Source of the DNA: Duganella sp. SG902
GTDB taxonomy: Bacteria; Pseudomonadota; Gammaproteobacteria; Burkholderiales; Burkholderiaceae_D
Reading direction: 5' to 3'
Assembly: GCF_013376005.1 (NCBI RefSeq)
Contig: NZ_JABMJK010000008.1
Coordinates: 231,415 to 295,414, forward strand
DNA: 64,000 nt
Position 1 is the stretch's first letter; each line of letters begins with the position of its first letter. A program made the translations under genes and the position numbers. The notes beneath the pieces were generated by a model. That model searched no databases. It saw only the letters and a list, made by a program, of their open reading frames with translations, and was not told the origin of the DNA. Shown in pieces: positions 51,799 through 60,274 of the stretch.

Positions 51799-52173
51799 AT
51801 GGATCCCGGTGTTTTTCGGAAGGCTGTAACGGAGCTTGTCGGGTTAAAACCGGTAGGGAAATTTCTATATCGTTCTCTATCGTGGTTCACCTTTATCGAA
51901 GAGCATCGTCGGGCTGCGCAATTGAAAAACGAATTGAGTAGCGCCGAAGTCTTAGCGGCAAGGGTCAAGCTTGCGGAGGATGTCTTTAGAATATTGAAAG
52001 ATGCGGGATTTAGTACGACGGAGATCAAGAGTGTGATGAGGGGTTTGGTCGTGGAGCGTGTCCTCGGGCAGTGTCTCAATGATAGGCGCACCCAATTTCG
52101 GGTGGTGTCTTTCCGGCGTAAGGCGAAGGAGCTTGCGCGCGAAAAGCGAGGTGGGGAAGATCGTCGGCAATGA
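51799..52173 (+). CDS. Unknown basic protein paired with upstream orphan
   Basis: A 124-residue basic protein with a hydrophobic core near LGLKPVGKFLYRSLSWFTFIEEHRRAAQLKNELSSAEVLAARVKLAEDVFRILKDAG in parts and a Lys/Arg-rich C-terminus. It shares the A/T-leaning codon use of the gene before it. The Shine-Dalgarno is weak. The tail faces the BlaI-type gene across 11 bp. A toxin-antitoxin or similar pair is conceivable from size and pairing but there is no motif to support it. Confidence 0.55.
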   Translation: MDPGVFRKAVTELVGLKPVGKFLYRSLSWFTFIEEHRRAAQLKNELSSAEVLAARVKLAEDVFRILKDAGFSTTEIKSVMRGLVVERVLGQCLNDRRTQFRVVSFRRKAKELAREKRGGEDRRQ

Positions 52174-52184
52174 CGGAGCTGCGC

Positions 52185-52559
52185 TTACTTTTCCTGATCC
52201 AGCAGGGCCTGGATTTCCTCGCGCTCTTTTTTGCTGACGTGGCCGCCGCGCAGGGCGGCCAGGACCAGGGCTTTGCCGGAGCCGGCGAAGGCTTTCTGGA
52301 TCAGGTCTTTCAGCAGGCTGGTTTGCACCGAGTCCTGCTCCTGCACCGGCGCGTAGACGTGGGCGCGCTGGCTTTCGTCGCGCTTCAGCAGACCCTTTGT
52401 GTGCATCACCTGCAACACGCGCAGCACGTTGGCGTAGCTGGTGTCCGGACGCGTTTCCAGCGCCGCCTCGTGCACTTGCCGCGCCGTGGCGGGGCCGAGC
52501 GCGTACAGCAGGCGCAGCATCTCCAGTTCGGCGGCGGTTGGTTTCGGTAAGGTGCTCAT
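52185..52559 (-). CDS. BlaI/MecI/CopY-family transcriptional repressor
   Basis: A 124-residue winged-helix repressor starting PTAAELEMLRLLYALGPATARQVHEAALETRPDTSYANVLRVLQVMHTKGLLKRDESQRAHVYAPV in parts, followed by a dimerisation helix region. Typical relatives pair with a BlaR1-type membrane protease, which is absent here. An inverted repeat CTAGAC-N6-GTCTAG begins 19 bp upstream of the start codon, a likely autoregulatory operator. Neighbouring genes give no hint of beta-lactam or copper resistance. Confidence 0.88.
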   Translation of the reverse strand: MSTLPKPTAAELEMLRLLYALGPATARQVHEAALETRPDTSYANVLRVLQVMHTKGLLKRDESQRAHVYAPVQEQDSVQTSLLKDLIQKAFAGSGKALVLAALRGGHVSKKEREEIQALLDQEK

Positions 52560-52577
52560 GGATGTAGAATAAATTAT

Positions 52578-52595
52578 CTAGACTGGATTGTCTAG
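52578..52595. promoter_or_regulatory. Inverted repeat, probable BlaI-type operator
   Basis: CTAGAC (52578-52583) and GTCTAG (52590-52595) are perfect complements with a 6-bp spacer. The site lies 19 bp before the BlaI-type start and also contains the stop codon of the upstream kinase gene, so promoter and gene end overlap. Confidence 0.6.
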
Positions 52596-53864
52596 CTGTT
52601 CTTTGATGTCGTTGAAGCGCGGACCGCCTTGCTGGCAGGCGGTTTGCAGCTGGCGCAGGCGCGGCGGGGCGCCGTCGCAGCGGTCCAGCAATTCCTCCAG
52701 CAGGTTGCCGAAGGCGCGCACTTCCAGGGTTTGCAGGGCGTCGGCGTGCGGGCCGGTCGGGTCGTAGAACGAGGCGGCGCCGAAGTCGCCCAGCAGGGTG
52801 TGGCCGTGGTCGTCGTGCAGGACGTTGTGGCCGTACAGGTCGCCGTGCATGATGCCGTGGCTGTGCAGTTGCGCGGCGGCCGAGGCGATGCCGCGGGCGA
52901 TGTTCAGCGCGGCTGGCAGGTCGAAACGTTTGTCTTCGGCGTAGATGTCGCGGGTGCAGCTGTCCAGGCTGGGCGGGCCGGCCAGATTGTGGAAGGCTGG
53001 CGAGATCAGTTCCATCACGAGGCCGTGGGCGTTCTCCGGATGGTCTTCGACGTGGCCGAGGATGGGGATCAGGTTGGGGTGCGCACCGGCGCCGAGGCAG
53101 GCGGCCATTTCGCTCAGCGGCGAGCCGTCGCTGGTCATGGCGGCGCGGAAGAGCTTGACGGCGACCGGTTCGGCCATGTCATCGTGAGGCCAGTCGGCGC
53201 GGTAGATGACGCCCGAGGCGCCTTCGCCCAGTTTTTCGCGCAGCGCCAGCGTCGGCCAAGGGATGGCGGTGGAGGGCGTGTGCACCAGCGTGTCTTCCAG
53301 CGCATCGCACAGCGGATTGCCGGCGTAGGCCAGCCATGTCAGGCGCGGCAATGCCAGCAGCCAGTCCGGCAACGCGGTCAGCTGGTTGCTGGCGATGCGC
53401 AGCAGTTCCAGCTTGTGTAGCTGCGCCATGGAGGCGGGCAGGGCGCGCAGGCGGTTCCCTGCCAGCATCAGCTTTTGCAGCTGTGGGCGTTCGCCCAGAG
53501 CCATCGGCAATGTTTCGATCTGGTTATCGGTCAGCACCAGCCAGCGCAGTTGGGCGGGCAGGGCGGCGGCGGGCACCTCGCGGATCTGGTTGGCCTTGAA
53601 GCCGACCATGGTCAGCGCCGGGCACGCGCCCAGCACGGCCGGCAGCTCGGTGAACCGGTTGTCCGAGCAGAAGATGATGCGCAGCTTGCGCAGCCTTGGC
53701 AGGTCGTCCGGCAGCGATGACAGGGCATTGCCCGACAGGTCGAGGATTTCCAGGCTGTCGGCCAGCGCGTAGATTTCGCGCGGGAATTCGGTGAGGCCGC
53801 AGCGCAAGGTCAGGCGGGTGATGCCTGCCAATGCGCCGCTGCGCAACTGCTCCAGGGTGTGCAT
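52578..53864 (-). CDS. Leucine-rich-repeat protein kinase
   Basis: A 428-residue protein fusing about eight leucine-rich repeats (residues 15-185; repeats such as LEILDLSGNALSSLP, LRWLVLTDNQIETLP, LQKLMLAGNRLRALP) to a eukaryotic-type protein kinase (about 205-428). The P-loop is LGEGASGV at 212-219, the ATP lysine is Lys237 in VAVK, the helix-C Glu may be Glu252, the catalytic loop is HGDLYGHN with Asp342 and Asn347, and the metal loop is DFG at 360-362. HRD is replaced by HGD. No transmembrane segment or signal peptide is present, so it acts in the cytoplasm. Substrates are unknown. ATG 53864 starts the repeat region directly. Confidence 0.9.
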   Translation of the reverse strand: MHTLEQLRSGALAGITRLTLRCGLTEFPREIYALADSLEILDLSGNALSSLPDDLPRLRKLRIIFCSDNRFTELPAVLGACPALTMVGFKANQIREVPAAALPAQLRWLVLTDNQIETLPMALGERPQLQKLMLAGNRLRALPASMAQLHKLELLRIASNQLTALPDWLLALPRLTWLAYAGNPLCDALEDTLVHTPSTAIPWPTLALREKLGEGASGVIYRADWPHDDMAEPVAVKLFRAAMTSDGSPLSEMAACLGAGAHPNLIPILGHVEDHPENAHGLVMELISPAFHNLAGPPSLDSCTRDIYAEDKRFDLPAALNIARGIASAAAQLHSHGIMHGDLYGHNVLHDDHGHTLLGDFGAASFYDPTGPHADALQTLEVRAFGNLLEELLDRCDGAPPRLRQLQTACQQGGPRFNDIKEQLDNPV

Positions 53865-53919
53865 GCAGAGGTGGCGGTGAAGTCGGAGGCAGCAGTGTAC
53901 CACTCCACCGCGCACCTGC

Positions 53920-54765
53920 TTACCACTTCATCTCGCCTTTCGCGACCTTGGCGCTGGTGTCCAGGCCGCCCAGCAGGCCGGCGCTTGGGTACAGCGCTTT
54001 CATGCGGGCGACCAGCGCGGCCGAATCGGCGGCCTTGGCGGTCTCGTTCTCGAAGCTGATCACGTAGTTGCGGGTGTAGCTGATGGCTTCCGTGGTCAGC
54101 GCCGCGCCCGGCTTGAAGTGGCCCGGCACCACGGTGGCCGGCTTCAGGGCGGCGATGCCATCCAGCGTGGCCAGCCACTGGCGGCGCGATTCCGGCGTTT
54201 GGGTGTCGGCCATCCACACGTGCAGGTCGTTGAACAGCACCACGCCGCCCACCACGGCCTTGATCGACGGGATCCACACGTAGCCGCGCGGCGCGTCCTT
54301 GATTTGCAGCGTCTGGCCTTCCAGCTTGATGGTGTCGCCCTGCAGCGGCTGCGGCACGATCACTTCATGCGGCGCGTTGTCCTTCAGGATGGGGCCCCAG
54401 AAGGCCACCTTGGCGGCTTTTTTCTTTTCGATGCCGGCGATGACGGCTGGCGTGGCAACGATCTTCGCGTCCGGGAAAGCGGCGTGGATCACGTCCAGGC
54501 CGAAGTAGAAGTCCGGGTCGTCGTGGCTGATGTAGATGGTGGTCAGGTGTTTGCCGGTGGCCTTGATCTTTTCCACCAGCTTGAGCGCTTCGCCGCGCGA
54601 GAACTGGGCGTCGATCAGCACGGCGTCCTTGTCGCCGCTGACGATGACCGAGGCCACCGGGAAAATGGCGGCCTCGCCCGGATTGAACACATCGAGCTTC
54701 AAAGGCGCGGCCTGGGCGGCGACGGTGGTGGCGAGGGCGGCGGTCAGCAGGGCTTGTTTGAACAT
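53920..54765 (-). CDS. Exported MBL-fold hydrolase
   Basis: A 281-residue protein with a signal peptide (FKQALLTAALATTVAAQA) and a metallo-beta-lactamase fold. The metal motif is atypical: SHDDPDFYFGL in place of HxHxDH, with a later His in VVPGHFKPG. This variant is recognised in a subset of MBL proteins, so hydrolase activity is plausible but the substrate is unknown. ATG 54765 has TGGAG upstream; an in-frame GTG two codons earlier is the alternative. It is divergent from a LysR gene that probably controls it. Confidence 0.85.
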   Translation of the reverse strand: MFKQALLTAALATTVAAQAAPLKLDVFNPGEAAIFPVASVIVSGDKDAVLIDAQFSRGEALKLVEKIKATGKHLTTIYISHDDPDFYFGLDVIHAAFPDAKIVATPAVIAGIEKKKAAKVAFWGPILKDNAPHEVIVPQPLQGDTIKLEGQTLQIKDAPRGYVWIPSIKAVVGGVVLFNDLHVWMADTQTPESRRQWLATLDGIAALKPATVVPGHFKPGAALTTEAISYTRNYVISFENETAKAADSAALVARMKALYPSAGLLGGLDTSAKVAKGEMKW

Positions 54766-54866
54766 GATCACTCCAGAAAAAGTAAGAATGACGCCATCTT
54801 AAATTTCTCAATGCGATAGAAAAATACGGTAATCTGGCTTTGTTAATTGCATAAATCGGACAAATC

Positions 54867-55760
54867 ATGGATCGCATCACCGCCGCCCGGGTTTTCGTCA
54901 CCATCGCTGAACGTGGCAGCATGATCGCCGCCGCCGACACGCTGGACATGTCGCGCGCCATGGTCACGCGCTATCTGGCCGAGATGGAGGAGTGGGCCGG
55001 CGCGCGCCTGCTGCACCGGAGCACGCGCCGCCTGAGCCTGACGGACGCCGGCGACCTCACGCTGGCGCGCTGCCGCCGCATGCTGGAGGTGGCCGACGAG
55101 ATGGCGGTGGCGGCCGGCGACGATGCCGACACGCCGCAGGGCCTGTTGCGCATCACCTGCTCGCAATCGCTGGCGCAGGCTGAGCTGGCGGCCGCCGTCG
55201 GCGAGTTTCTGAAGCGCTACCCGCGCACGGCGGTCGATCTGCAAATGAGCAATCGCGCCGTCAACCTGATCGAAGAGCGCATCGACCTGGCGCTGCGCGT
55301 CACCAACACGCTGGAGCCCAACCTGATCGCCCGCCAGCTGGGCAACTGCGACTCGGTGGTGTGCGCGGCGCCGCGCTATCTGCGGGAGCGCGGCACGCCG
55401 CAGCGGCCGCAGGACCTGGCCGGCCATAATTGCCTGACCTACACCTATTTCGGCAAGAGCCTGTGGCAATTCACCGGGCCGGAGGGCGGCGCGCTGACGG
55501 TGCCGGTGAGCGGCAATCTGTCCGCCAACGAGGACTTGATCCTGCTGAAAGCGGCGGAGCAGGGCGCCGGCATCGCCCTGCAGCCGCGCTACAGCGCCGA
55601 CGCGCTGATCGCGGCCGGCAAGCTGGTGGCGTTGCTCCCGAGCTACACTCCTCTGCGCATGGGTATCTATGGCATCTACACCTCGCGCCAGCACATGGCG
55701 CCGGCGCTGCGCGCCATGCTGGACTTTCTGGCGAGCTGGTTTGCGCCGAAAGGGAGGTGA
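54867..55760 (+). CDS. LysR-family transcriptional regulator
   Basis: A 297-residue regulator. The N-terminal helix-turn-helix is ITAARVFVTIAERGSMIAAADTLDMSRAMVTRYLAEMEEWAGARLLHRSTRRLSLTDAG in parts. The sensor domain starts GLLRITCSQSLAQAEL and has IDLALRV and DSVVCAAPRYLRERG. It belongs to the group with short C-terminal domains and no recognised inducer. The divergent MBL gene, about 100 bp away, is the likely target. The next 270 bp to odhA hold promoter-like sequence only. Confidence 0.92.
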   Translation: MDRITAARVFVTIAERGSMIAAADTLDMSRAMVTRYLAEMEEWAGARLLHRSTRRLSLTDAGDLTLARCRRMLEVADEMAVAAGDDADTPQGLLRITCSQSLAQAELAAAVGEFLKRYPRTAVDLQMSNRAVNLIEERIDLALRVTNTLEPNLIARQLGNCDSVVCAAPRYLRERGTPQRPQDLAGHNCLTYTYFGKSLWQFTGPEGGALTVPVSGNLSANEDLILLKAAEQGAGIALQPRYSADALIAAGKLVALLPSYTPLRMGIYGIYTSRQHMAPALRAMLDFLASWFAPKGR

Positions 55761-55849
55761 ACTTCCGTTAAAAAGCTGCAAATATTGCGCTTGAGGCCAG
55801 CAATCATGCGGCTTAAGAGAAAATTAATGACAAAACATTTAGCGGGTTT

Positions 55850-55893
55850 TTGTCGCGTAAATCATTGTTGGGATACAATACCGGTGCTATGCT
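55850..55893 (+). promoter_or_regulatory. Candidate odhA promoters
   Basis: Two overlapping matches are seen: TTGTCG-N18-TACAAT (55850-55879) and TTGTTG-N17-TATGCT (55865-55893). Either would give an untranslated leader of about 140-150 nt before odhA. Neither match is strong, and no regulator site was identified. Confidence 0.35.
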
Positions 55894-56034
55894 GAATGGC
55901 CCGTTTTAGGTAAGACTGAACAAATAGCCCTTCCCCACAACTTGATGTGCAATCCGCTAACCGGTCAGGCCGTGTCGCGGAAGGTTAGATTAACCCGCTA
56001 ATTCCTCGCGAAGCGCGAAGAAAGGTGAGCAAGA

Positions 56035-58890
56035 ATGATGCAACAATACACGTCCAACTCCTACCTGTTTGGTGGGAACGCCCCGTACGTTGAAGAACTG
56101 TACGAAGCGTATCTCGACAATCCAGGCTCCGTGCCAGACAACTGGCGCGCCTACTTCGACGCCATGCAGCACGTACCGGCGGTCGACGGCACCAACAAAC
56201 CCGACGTGGCGCACGCTTCCGTCATCGCCTCCTTCGCGGAGCGCGCCAAGCAAGGCCCGATCCGTACCGTAACCGCCTCCGGCGACCCCGAAATGGGCCG
56301 CAAGCGCGTCGCCGTCACCCAGCTGGTCGCAGCCTACCGTTACCTGGGCTCCCGCTGGGCCAACCTGGACCCGCTGCAACGCCAGGAGCGTCCGAGCATT
56401 CCTGAACTGGAGCCAAGCTTCTACGGCTTCTCGGATGCGGACATGGACACCGTATTCAACATCAGCAACACCTACTTTGGCCCGGAAACCGCGACCCTGC
56501 GCGACCTGCTGAACTTCCTGCGCGACACCTACACCCGCTCGATCGGCGCGGAGTACATGTACATCTCCGACCCGGCCGAAAAGCGCTGGCTGCAGGAGCG
56601 CCTGGAGTCGATCCGCTCGACCCCGAACTTCACCCCGGAAAAGAAAAAGCACATCCTGGAGCGTCTGACCGCGGCCGAAGGCCTCGAGCGCTACCTCCAC
56701 ACCAAGTATGTCGGTCAAAAACGCTTCTCGCTGGAAGGCGGCGAAACCTTCATCGCCTCGATCGACGAGATCATCCAGCGCGCCGGTGAAAAAGGCGTGC
56801 AGGAAATCGTCATCGGCATGGCCCACCGCGGCCGCCTGAACGTGCTGGTCAACACCCTGGGCAAGGCGCCCAAGGACCTGTTCGAAGAATTCGAAGGCAA
56901 GCACGGCGACGACCTGCCGGCCGGCGACGTGAAGTACCACCAGGGCTTCTCGTCCGACATCTCGACCACCGGCGGCCCGGTTCACCTGTCGCTGGCGTTC
57001 AACCCGTCGCACCTGGAAATCGTCAACCCGGTGGTGGAAGGTTCGGTCAAGGCCCGCATGGACCGCCGCGGCGACCACGCCGGCAAGCAAGTGCTGCCTA
57101 TCCTGGTGCACGGCGACGCCGCCTTCGCCGGCCAGGGCGTTGTGATGGAAACCCTGAACCTGGCGCAAACCCGCGGCTACGGCACCGGCGGCACGGTGCA
57201 CATCGTGATCAACAACCAGATCGGTTTCACCACCTCCGACCCGCGCGACGCCCGCTCGACCATCTACTGCTCCGACGTGGTGAAGATGATCGAGGCGCCA
57301 GTGCTGCACGTGAACGCCGACGATCCGGAAGCCACCGTGCTGGCCTCGCAGATCGCCATGGACTACCGCGCGCAGTTCGGCAAGGACATCGTGGTCGACA
57401 TCATCTGCTTCCGCAAACTGGGCCACAACGAGCAGGACACCCCGGCGCTGACCCAGCCGCTGATGTACAAGAAAATCGGCAAGCACCCAGGCACCCGCAA
57501 GCTGTACGCCGACAAGCTCGCCACCCAGGGCGTGATCCCGGCCGACGGCGGCGAGCAGATGCAAGCCGCCTACCGCGACGCCATGGACGCCGGCAAGCAC
57601 ACCGTCGATCCGGTGATCTCCAACTTCAAGAACAAGTTCGCCGTTGACTGGCTGCCGTTCCTGAACAAGAAGTGGACCGACGCCGCCGACACCGCCGTGC
57701 CGCTGACCGAGCTGAAACGCCTGGCCGGCCGCATCACCACCGTGCCTGAAAACTTCAAGGTGCACTCGCTGGTCGAGAAAGTGCTGGCCGACCGCGCCGC
57801 CATGGGCCGTGGTGAAGTCAACCTGGACTGGGGCATGGGCGAACACCTGGCCTTCGCGTCGCTGGTATCGTCGGGCTACGCTGTGCGCCTGACCGGCCAG
57901 GACGCCGGCCGCGGCACCTTCACCCACCGCCACGCCGTGCTGCACGACCAGAACCGCGAGCGTTGGGACGCCGGCACCTACGTGCCGCTGCAGAACATCG
58001 CCGAAGGCCAGGCGCCGTTCACCGTGATCGACTCGGTGCTGTCGGAAGAGGCGGTGCTGGGCTTCGAATACGGCTACTCGACCGCCGAGCCGAACACCCT
58101 GACCATCTGGGAAGCCCAGTTCGGCGACTTCGTCAACGGCGCCCAGGTTGTGATCGACCAGTTCATCAGCTCCGGCGAGGTGAAGTGGGGCCGCGCCTCG
58201 GGCCTGGTGATGCTGCTGCCGCACGGCTACGAAGGCCAGGGTCCGGAGCACTCGTCGGCACGTCCGGAGCGCTTCCTGCAGCTGTGCGCCGACAACAACA
58301 TGCAAGTGGTGCAGCCAACCACCGCCTCGCAGATCTTCCACGTGCTGCGTCGCCAGATGGTGCGCCAGTTCCGCAAGCCGCTGGTCATCATGACCCCGAA
58401 ATCGCTGCTGCGTAACAAGGACGCGGGTTCGCCGCTGAGCGAACTGGCCAAGGGCGCCTTCCAGACCGTGATCGGTGAAGTGGACGAGAGCATCGACGCC
58501 AAGAAAGTCAAACGCGTCATCGTCTGCTCGGGCAAGGTGTACTACGACCTGGTCAACGCGCGCAAGACCCGCGGCCAGACCGACACCGCCATCCTGCGTA
58601 TCGAGCAGCTGTATCCGTTCCCGCACAAGGCGTTCGCCGCGGAATTGAAGAAATTCTCGGCCGCGACCGAAGTGGTGTGGGCACAGGACGAACCGCAGAA
58701 TCAGGGCCCATGGTTCCAGATTCAGCACAACATCTTCGAGAGCCTGGAATCGGGCCAGCGCCTGGCGTACGCCGGCCGCCCGGCTTCGGCATCGCCAGCC
58801 GTCGGTTACTACGACAAGCACTACGCTCAACAGAAAGAGCTGCTGGAAACCGCCTTCTCGAAGCTCAAGGGCTTCATCCTGACCAAGTAA
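56035..58890 (+). CDS. odhA: 2-oxoglutarate dehydrogenase E1 component
   Basis: A 951-residue thiamine diphosphate-dependent enzyme that decarboxylates 2-oxoglutarate. The N-terminus MQQYTSNSYLFGGNAPYVEELYEAYLDNP in parts is the OdhA lipoyl-complex binding segment. The ThDP/Mg region is IVIGMAHRGRLNVLVNTLGK and later GHNEQDTPALTQPLMYKKI; TGQDAGRGTFTHRHAVLHDQ marks the transketolase-like second half. Length is normal. ATG 56035 (or 56038) has AAAGGTGA upstream. It is the first gene of odhA-odhB-pspC-like-lpd. Confidence 0.96.
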   Translation: MMQQYTSNSYLFGGNAPYVEELYEAYLDNPGSVPDNWRAYFDAMQHVPAVDGTNKPDVAHASVIASFAERAKQGPIRTVTASGDPEMGRKRVAVTQLVAAYRYLGSRWANLDPLQRQERPSIPELEPSFYGFSDADMDTVFNISNTYFGPETATLRDLLNFLRDTYTRSIGAEYMYISDPAEKRWLQERLESIRSTPNFTPEKKKHILERLTAAEGLERYLHTKYVGQKRFSLEGGETFIASIDEIIQRAGEKGVQEIVIGMAHRGRLNVLVNTLGKAPKDLFEEFEGKHGDDLPAGDVKYHQGFSSDISTTGGPVHLSLAFNPSHLEIVNPVVEGSVKARMDRRGDHAGKQVLPILVHGDAAFAGQGVVMETLNLAQTRGYGTGGTVHIVINNQIGFTTSDPRDARSTIYCSDVVKMIEAPVLHVNADDPEATVLASQIAMDYRAQFGKDIVVDIICFRKLGHNEQDTPALTQPLMYKKIGKHPGTRKLYADKLATQGVIPADGGEQMQAAYRDAMDAGKHTVDPVISNFKNKFAVDWLPFLNKKWTDAADTAVPLTELKRLAGRITTVPENFKVHSLVEKVLADRAAMGRGEVNLDWGMGEHLAFASLVSSGYAVRLTGQDAGRGTFTHRHAVLHDQNRERWDAGTYVPLQNIAEGQAPFTVIDSVLSEEAVLGFEYGYSTAEPNTLTIWEAQFGDFVNGAQVVIDQFISSGEVKWGRASGLVMLLPHGYEGQGPEHSSARPERFLQLCADNNMQVVQPTTASQIFHVLRRQMVRQFRKPLVIMTPKSLLRNKDAGSPLSELAKGAFQTVIGEVDESIDAKKVKRVIVCSGKVYYDLVNARKTRGQTDTAILRIEQLYPFPHKAFAAELKKFSAATEVVWAQDEPQNQGPWFQIQHNIFESLESGQRLAYAGRPASASPAVGYYDKHYAQQKELLETAFSKLKGFILTK

Positions 58891-58912
58891 TCAGAACCAC
58901 ACATTGAACGGA

Positions 58913-58940
58913 GCGCCGCCTTTGCTACGCAGGGCGGCGC
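58913..58940 (+). other. Intercistronic hairpin odhA-odhB
   Basis: GCGCCGCC (58913-58920) and GGCGGCGC (58933-58940) form an 8-bp stem with a 12-nt loop and no T-run. It may set the odhA/odhB mRNA ratio by acting as a pause or protective hairpin. Confidence 0.5.
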
Positions 58941-58968
58941 CGCAAAAACAAATATACGGAGTTTTTTC

Positions 58969-60225
58969 ATGGCACAAATCGAAGTCAAAGTTCCTCAACT
59001 GTCGGAATCGGTCGCTGAAGCAACCATGCTGACCTGGCATAAAAAAGTCGGCGACACCATCTCGCGCGACGAAAACCTGATCGATATCGAAACCGACAAA
59101 GTGGTTCTGGAACTGCCGGCACCTGCCGCTGGCACCCTGGTGCAAATCATCAAGGGCGACGGCAGCACCGTGGTGGCTGACGAAGTGATCGCAATTATCG
59201 ATACCGAAGGCGGCGCCGCTGTTGCCGCCGCTCCTGCCGCCGCTGCCGCTCCTGCCGCCGCCGCGCCTGCCCCAGCCGCAGCTCCCGCAGCCGCTACCGG
59301 TGGCTCGAAAGGCGACGTGGCCATGCCGGCCGCCGCCAAGATCCTGTCGGAAAAAGGCCTGTCGGCTTCCGACGTCGCCGGTTCGGGCAAGGATGGCCGC
59401 GTGACCAAGGGCGACGCCCTGGCCGCCTCGGCATCGTCGACCCCGGCCGTAGCGCCGCTGGCCGCGCCGGCCGCCAAGCCAGCCTTGGCCCAAGTGGCCG
59501 CGCCTGCCGCGCCTAACCTGGGCGACCGTCCGGAAGAGCGCGTGCCGATGAGCCGCCTGCGCGCCCGTATCGCCGAGCGCCTGGTGCAATCGCAATCGAC
59601 CAACGCCATCCTGACCACCTTCAACGAAGTGAACATGGCTCCGGTCATGGACCTGCGCAACAAGTACAAGGACAAGTTCGAGAAAGAGCACGGCGTCAAG
59701 CTGGGCTTCATGTCGTTCTTCGTCAAGGCCGCCGTTGCCGCGCTGAAGAAATACCCGATCCTGAACGCCTCGGTCGATGGCAACGACATCGTCTACCACG
59801 GCTACTTCGACATCGGTATCGCCGTCGGTTCGCCGCGCGGCCTGGTGGTGCCTATCCTGCGCAACGCCGACCAGATGTCGATCGCTGAAATCGAGAAGAA
59901 AATCGGTGAGTTCGGCGCCAAGGCCAAGGAAGGCAAGCTGACCCTGGACGACCTGACCGGCGGCACCTTCTCGATCTCGAACGGCGGCACCTTCGGCTCG
60001 ATGCTGTCGACCCCGATCATCAACCCGCCGCAATCGGCCATCCTGGGCGTGCACGCCACCAAGGACCGCGCCGTGGTGGAAAACGGCCAGATCGTTGTTC
60101 GTCCGATGAACTACCTGGCGATGTCCTACGACCACCGCATCATCGACGGCCGCGAAGCCGTGCTGGGCCTGGTGGCCATGAAGGAAGCGCTGGAAGATCC
60201 CGCACGCCTGCTGCTGGACCTGTAA
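58969..60225 (+). CDS. odhB: 2-oxoglutarate dehydrogenase E2, dihydrolipoamide succinyltransferase
   Basis: A 418-residue core subunit. The lipoyl domain (about 1-80) carries the lipoylated Lys in IETDKVVLEL. A long Ala/Pro linker (about 80-110) precedes the subunit-binding domain MPAAAKILSEKGLSASDVAGSGKDGRVTKGD, and the catalytic domain (about 185-418) ends with the catalytic motif YDHRIIDGREAV. ATG 58969 has GGAG upstream. Confidence 0.96.
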   Translation: MAQIEVKVPQLSESVAEATMLTWHKKVGDTISRDENLIDIETDKVVLELPAPAAGTLVQIIKGDGSTVVADEVIAIIDTEGGAAVAAAPAAAAAPAAAAPAPAAAPAAATGGSKGDVAMPAAAKILSEKGLSASDVAGSGKDGRVTKGDALAASASSTPAVAPLAAPAAKPALAQVAAPAAPNLGDRPEERVPMSRLRARIAERLVQSQSTNAILTTFNEVNMAPVMDLRNKYKDKFEKEHGVKLGFMSFFVKAAVAALKKYPILNASVDGNDIVYHGYFDIGIAVGSPRGLVVPILRNADQMSIAEIEKKIGEFGAKAKEGKLTLDDLTGGTFSISNGGTFGSMLSTPIINPPQSAILGVHATKDRAVVENGQIVVRPMNYLAMSYDHRIIDGREAVLGLVAMKEALEDPARLLLDL

Positions 60226-60236
60226 TTGGTGCCTGC

Positions 60237-60257
60237 GCCCCCGGCCAGTCCGGGGGC
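60237..60257 (+). other. Intercistronic hairpin odhB-pspC-like gene
   Basis: GCCCCCGG (60237-60244) and CCGGGGGC (60250-60257) with a 5-nt loop and no T-run. It may shape mRNA processing in the odh operon. Confidence 0.5.
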
Positions 60258-60274
60258 TTACTAAGGGGTCATGA

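Noticed and set aside
52185..52559. Beta-lactam or copper resistance module
   Set aside because: The repressor family is right, but no BlaR1 protease, beta-lactamase or copper transporter gene is adjacent; the exported MBL-fold protein at 53920 lacks the usual HxHxDH motif.
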